Shown: positions 59,588 to 64,000 of the stretch, piece by piece | Layout: each line of letters begins with the position of its first letter | How positions within the stretch are numbered: position 1 is the first letter of the stretch | Notes under the pieces: model-generated | What the model saw: the letters and a program-made list of their open reading frames with translations, nothing else | Told to the model about the DNA's origin: nothing | Databases searched by the model: none | Assembly (NCBI GenBank): GCA_002118135.1 | Contig: BDIU01000089.1 | Location: 186,001-250,000, forward strand | Direction: 5' to 3' | DNA length: 64,000 bases | DNA from: Trebouxia sp. TZW2008 | Taxonomy: Eukaryota > Chlorophyta > Trebouxiophyceae > Trebouxiales > Trebouxiaceae | Position numbers and translations under genes: made by a program

Positions 59588-59788
59588 ATGAACGGAAACC
59601 TCTTCACCTTCCTTTTCGCCGCATTCGTTATCGCGCTTGTGTTTTCACCACGCATCTGGATACTGGGCGCAGTTGTGATTGTGCCGTTGACTGCTTTGGC
59701 GATCTTCTCGTTTCAAGAATACGTCACGCCCAACCGCAAGCACCGATCTCGTGGCCCGAAGTATACAGTACCGAACACGACTCGATAG
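59588..59788 (+). CDS. 66-residue membrane protein, unknown
   Basis: MNGNLFTFLFAAFVIALVFS starts the protein. Residues 5-20 and 24-42 (IWILGAVVIVPLTALAIFSF) form two hydrophobic segments separated by a short polar turn. The tail after residue 45 is basic (PNRKHRSRGPK). The ATG at 59588 is the first in its frame. The gene is intronless and lies only 104 bp before the start codon of the next gene on the same strand, so the two may share a transcript. I do not recognise a family. It resembles small two-helix proteins of ER or organelle membranes only in general shape. Confidence 0.55.
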   Translation: MNGNLFTFLFAAFVIALVFSPRIWILGAVVIVPLTALAIFSFQEYVTPNRKHRSRGPKYTVPNTTR

Positions 59789-59892
59789 TCACAGCGCGAC
59801 AGCTCGAAACATCAATTGGCTTCATGTACCTCCTGGGGTAGCTGAAGGCAGAAGCAAAAGCCTTGAGCTGTGCACGCCCAGTTGCTAGCTGC

Positions 59893-62800
59893 ATGCCTGC
59901 CGAGGCAGCTGTTGACAGCAAGAAATGGAGGCAGACATATCAGTAAGTCTAGCAGACCATGCACGCTGAAGATGCTGGCATCAGCAAACATTGGCTAATA
60001 CAGGCTATGTTCTGCAGCATCAGGGAGCAAAACAAAATAGGCAAAAAGGCTGACCCCATTTGGTGCATCGCCTTCAACTTTGTTGATATCAGGCACAAGG
60101 AAGTCTTTGCATCCTGCGGCGGACAGAGAGTGAGTTACTACTAGTACTCATCATGATCTTGCAAATTGAATGATGTTCCAACTTTCAGGCTTGAGTGCAT
60201 AGTGAAGATGCACATCCGGGCATGCCTTAGATCAGAGACACTTGGCAGACAACTGTGTGCAAGGACCTCACTTCCCTCCATGCTCAGTACAAATTATTTA
60301 GGTTAGCACAGGACCAAGCTGTTGGGAACCATGATTGCTCCAGTATGTGTCCAGCTGGGCTGTCTAGCACACCTTTTGAATCGGGAAAATGCCTTAGATT
60401 GCAGAACAATGCAGTCTGATGCAGAAATGCTCATCTGAAGCCGCGCCTCATCTGACGAATTTGTTCCCTTTTTCTCTGCAGGGCACAATCTATGAGTGCA
60501 AGCCAAGTGGCATTGTCAAGGTCTTACAGGCATACTGTGATCCAAACGTAAGCAGCCAAAACTGCTGCATGCAATAACCTCACTCGCACCTCAAGTGTTG
60601 CTCTGATCCAGCCTTTCTGAACATGCAATGATAGCAATGCTGGGTGGTACAGCGTTAGGAGGAGTTCTTTGTGTAGCTCAATTGTCACCCAGGTCAAACC
60701 TGTCAGTACACACACTGAATGCAATTCTCAACTGCACAGCCAGAGGAGGAGTTTTTTGTGTGCAGCCAAGTGTTGCTCAAAACAAGTCTGCCACTGCTTA
60801 AGACTGGGTGCAATCTCTTGTGACACAGCCATAGGAGGACCTCTTTTTGTGTAATTCAACTGTTGCTCGAGTTAAGCCGGTCGCTACACACACTGACTGG
60901 AGTATTTTATGATACAGCCAGAGGAGGAGTTTTTTGTGTGCAAATGGAGCACTAGTCCTGCCACAGGGGCGCCATTACTGCTGCTGGCAGGCTTTACTGG
61001 GCTGATCAGAGTCATTGATTGTCACCTCAGGAAAATCGTTTGGGTGAGTTACATGTTACAGTGAGTTCTCTTTATGTTGGATGTTTTGATCCCCAAGAAC
61101 ACTGTCCTTATATGGAATTGCCGTCACTCAGAGGTGCCCCTGCAGTCAGAATGCAGTGATTGGTCGTCCTTGCATCACGAACGTCCTTACACAAAAGGTC
61201 TTTACAGCGAGAAGCAACTCTGCTTTTGATTGTGAAAGGACAGTCGGCTGATGTTGTTACATGCAGCTGTCTACTCTAGCAACTGCTCAGCTATTTGCAT
61301 GACACTGCAGTCAATGACTCATGTTTTTGACAAGTCAGTAGGCTCAGTACTATCTTTCAGGTGCGCTTCAGCTCTATGCACAGCTCAAACAGCATGGGCA
61401 ATTGTTTTATTGCCATTTTTTTCTTTCTGAAGAGGGTTAGAAGTCTTGTCAGGTTCTAGTTGCTCTGTTGTGAACATTACCTGTACCACTTTCTGGTGTG
61501 CATTGGCAGCACCTCAGGAGCAGCTGCATGATTTGAATCATTGTGTGTCAATTGGCATTTGCCTAAGACATGCCACCGCGTTGCGAGCTTGGCAACAAGC
61601 ATAGGCACAAGACAGCAACTACGCTGAGCGAGCTAAGCATGTGCTTTTTGATTCAGCCTTTCATCAGCGGTATATTCACCTATTCTTTGAGGCAAACATT
61701 GCTCAGCTGCCTTTGGTTGCCAGACACATTCACCTGTGCTTTCAAGCCAGGAAGTCCTAGGAGTCACATCTGGCTCCTTACCCCGGTCTGAAAATTATAT
61801 TGCTTGATTGATTGATTGGTTGATTGATTCTGCAGACAGCTCAAGGGCATGGAGATGCCGTCAATGACATTGCAGTTCATCCCAACAATCCAACTCTGTT
61901 TGTCACAGCCAGCCGAGTAAGTCCTCTGATGCAGATTTTCGAATGAATATTGTTAGCAGTCTGCCTGCCTCATGTGTTTAGCGACTGTGCTTGCAATCAA
62001 TTTGTATCAGCTGCTGCAATGACACATTGCACAGCCGACGCATGTCAACCCTGCATGTTGTGGAAATTGCCTATTGGCATGCAGGATCATTCATTAAGGC
62101 TATGGAATCTAGAGAGCCAAGTGTGTGTTTGCACCATGGTTGGAGACGCTGCACACACAAATGAAGTTTTGAGTCTGGTACAGCAGCTTTCCTTCTGCGC
62201 AGAAATGGTCAATGCAAACCGAATTGCTGAAGTTTCCAGAGTGGCATATTTTGTCATCAAAATATTGTGCCCTGAGAGCTTGTGCAGATCTGCTGAGCGC
62301 ATCACAAATGCTTCGTGCACATTGATAGTTTGACCTTATGCCAATGTACTACGCTGACTCATGCTGACAAGATTGAGGAGGTGTCTCATTTGTTACTGAA
62401 GCGCTGGTTCAAATTTGCTACAAGAGAACAACTGACTGTGCTCATTCTCATGCCATCCATCATGCAGGACTTTCACGCAACAGATGGCAACAAGCTGTTA
62501 TCTTGTGGAATGGATCATACCATCAAGATCTGGAATCTACAAGGTGAGCAGAGAATACCGCACCCAGGATCATCTGTCTTCTGTGTCATCTGTGATCATC
62601 AGCTCATCAGCTCATCTGTCATCTGATCCACTCAGCAAGCTGCATGTCATGAGGCGCTTGCATCCCTCCAACGTTCCTGAAGCTTCCAAAAACCACAGTG
62701 TGATTGTTTTGACTGCGTCAACTTGTTTGCCTGCAGCCCCAGTCAGAGCTCTGCTGCGGAGTGAGCAATTGAGACTGACTTGTATGTGTGCTTGCTTTGA

Positions 62801-64000
62801 CAGGGCTTGAGAGTCAGATCAAGGCTTCGTTTGACTATGACGCTGCCATGGCACAGCATGCCTTCCGTACCATCAACTGGCCAAGCCCAGACTTCAGTAC
62901 CCACAAGGTCAGTATGCTGCCAAATAAAGATGCATAAACATAATTGTAGTGACACACTGCACTCACAGGACTCACCCCTCATAGGTCAAGTTTTTGCTGG
63001 TTGCTGCTTTCAAAGGTTTGCTGGGCTGCCTCTTTCGACAGAGGCTCCCGTTACGACGCCTGATGGCGTACACTTGTATTTCTCAAAAACAAATCTTCTG
63101 ACAGCTGCACTTGCCAGCGCATGTGCTAGGTGTGTGTGGCACGAGTTTGGTCTTGCCAGGCTGGCTTACCGTGAGCACCATGGTTGGGGATGCTCAATGT
63201 TTGACTGTTGAAAATCAGGACAGAGGAAACAAGCATGCATCAGCCGGCATTGCAGCACCTTCAGGACATATTTTTCTGTTTTCATTATTGTTACCTCACA
63301 CAGAGCTGAGACTCTTCTTCAATAAGCTTTTTTATGAAATTGCCAAGAGACAATGGCATGCTTCACAGTACAGCTGTAGCTGGGCCTGCTGAGCCTGTCT
63401 AGCACATGTTCTGATTGAATGAATGCATGAAGAAACAGTGCAGGATTGGTTCATGGCACAGCATGAAGCCAACTGCATCAACACCTCTGTCAGATTTGAC
63501 TTTTTGGGTTATGTCTTCTCATCGGTCATGCAGGTGCACTGGGCTTACGTTGATTGCGTGCGTTGGCTGGGCGACCTGGTGATCTCCAAGAGCGTCCACA
63601 ACAAGCTGTACCTATGGGAGCCTGACCTGTCTACCAAGGAGTCCCAGCAGAAGGGCTACGTCAAGTGCCATCAGGTGTCAACAGAAGGCTTAGTTTGCTT
63701 TCTTTCAGACTTTTTGAAGGCCAGGTTGTCTGCCGCAGCGCAAGGGACTGCTGCATCTTGAATGTGCTGGCTAAGTGACGATGCCTGACCTTTCAAGTGA
63801 CAGTGAGGACTAACGTATGGTCTGTGGGATCATGTGACATGCATGCAGTGAAGCATTGAGGCATGGACGTTGTGTTGAGATCAGATGAGTCAGCCCCTGC
63901 ATGCCTGGAGCGACAAGCTTGTGCTGAAGTGGGTTAGTTTTGCGACAATGAGACCAAGATGCCAATGTTTGTAAGGCGCTGCCACTCAAAAGCATGCTGA
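59893..64000 (+). CDS. FIE: FIE/EED (ESC) Polycomb WD40 protein, 3' end outside window
   Basis: FIE/EED is the WD40 subunit of Polycomb repressive complex 2, which writes H3K27 methylation. Exons: 59893-59942, 60018-60129, 60482-60547, 60918-61043, 61836-61916, 62085-62177, 62468-62543, 62804-62907, 63534-63674. They total 849 nt so far (283 codons, phases consistent). Blocks follow plant FIE in order: PIWCIAFNFVDIRHKEVFAS, GAPLLLLAGFTGLIRVID, GHGDAVNDIAVHPNNPTLFV, HSLRLWNLESQVC, LLSCGMDHTIKIWNL and YVDCVRWLGDLVISKSVHNK followed by LYLWEPDL. The remaining C-terminal WD repeats lie beyond the window. The N-terminus (MPAEAAVDSKKWRQTYH) is shorter than in many animal EEDs. The intron before the fourth exon holds three decayed copies of that exon's start. 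Confidence 0.93.
60651..60950 (+). repeat. Four copies of a FIE exon start, about 88 bp apart
   Basis: The working exon starts at 60918 (CCAGAGGAGGAGTTTTTTGT). Copies with the CACAGCC acceptor region lie near 60658, 60743 and 60832. Similarity continues into intron sequence (TGTTGCTC, TACACACACTGA). Spacings are about 85-89 bp. The copies change to in-frame stops (TGTGTAG, TGTGTAA) or lose the frame. Confidence 0.8.
61055..61215. repeat. Dispersed GTCCTTACAT-type repeat, copy 4
   Basis: In a FIE intron. Contains CCCCTGCAGTCAGAATGCAG plus CGTCCTTGCATCACGAACGT, matching the 50684 copy. Confidence 0.6.
61801..61830. repeat. TTGA/TGAT tetranucleotide run at an acceptor
   Basis: About seven TGAT units immediately before the TGCAG acceptor of the FIE exon at 61836. 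The run also supplies many branch-point-like TTGAT sequences. Confidence 0.8.

Noticed and set aside
62137..63195. Copy of the FIE block GCACCATGGTTGGAGACGCT near 63178
   Set aside because: A short match (about 20 bases) lies 1 kb away with no flanking similarity or splice site; it could be chance, so it was not added to the exon-copy list.

Overview
The window is nuclear DNA from an intron-rich green alga. Genes carry many short GT-AG introns with TGCAG-type acceptors and occasional GC-AG donors. Candidate TGTAA polyadenylation signals lie near several stops. The gene set is plant-like: an SnRK2 kinase, a SIP/raffinose-synthase-family enzyme, a FIE-type Polycomb WD40 protein and a plant-like U2 snRNA. 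A trebouxiophyte chlorophyte is my best guess, but sequence alone does not settle the species. A 303-base run of N sits at 41734-42036.

Layout. 1-10055 (minus): an E4 ubiquitin ligase (UFD2/PUB1-like) whose C-terminal U-box lies outside the window. A shared 399-bp promoter region separates it from an ATAD1/Msp1-like AAA extractase at 10455-13557 (plus). 14485-17557 (plus): an SnRK2 kinase. 18231-31799 (plus): a 15-exon raffinose-synthase/SIP-family gene. Its 4.8-kb intron 2 contains a complete MAD1 spindle-checkpoint gene on the opposite strand (19340-23543). 32550-38770 (plus): ubiquilin/DSK2. 39560-39787: a small metallothionein-like gene. 40277-40349: tRNA-Arg(CCT). 40737-41363: an intronless four-helix membrane protein. 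About 42.8-59.2 kb (minus): a very large coiled-coil/Sfi1-like/disordered protein locus, with a U2 snRNA gene (about 43725-43887) between its last recognised exons. 59588-59788: a 66-residue membrane protein ending 104 bp before a FIE/EED-type Polycomb gene (59893 to beyond 64000).

Several exon models were checked by arithmetic. ATAD1 gives 1308 nt, SnRK2 1008, raffinose synthase 3555, ubiquilin 1533, and the FIE part seen here 849. All are multiples of three with consistent splice phases.

The most unusual property is shared by unrelated genes. The introns next to many exons hold one to six decayed tandem copies of the neighbouring exon edge together with its splice site. Copies of exon starts lie upstream of the working acceptor, and copies of exon ends lie downstream of the working donor. 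Several arrays have periods divisible by three (72, 132, 180 bp). I describe these individually and treat them as the main discovery candidate. Two proteostasis factors (E4 ligase, ubiquilin) and a membrane-protein extractase are in the same window, but nothing in the sequence shows that they are co-regulated beyond the shared E4/ATAD1 promoter region.
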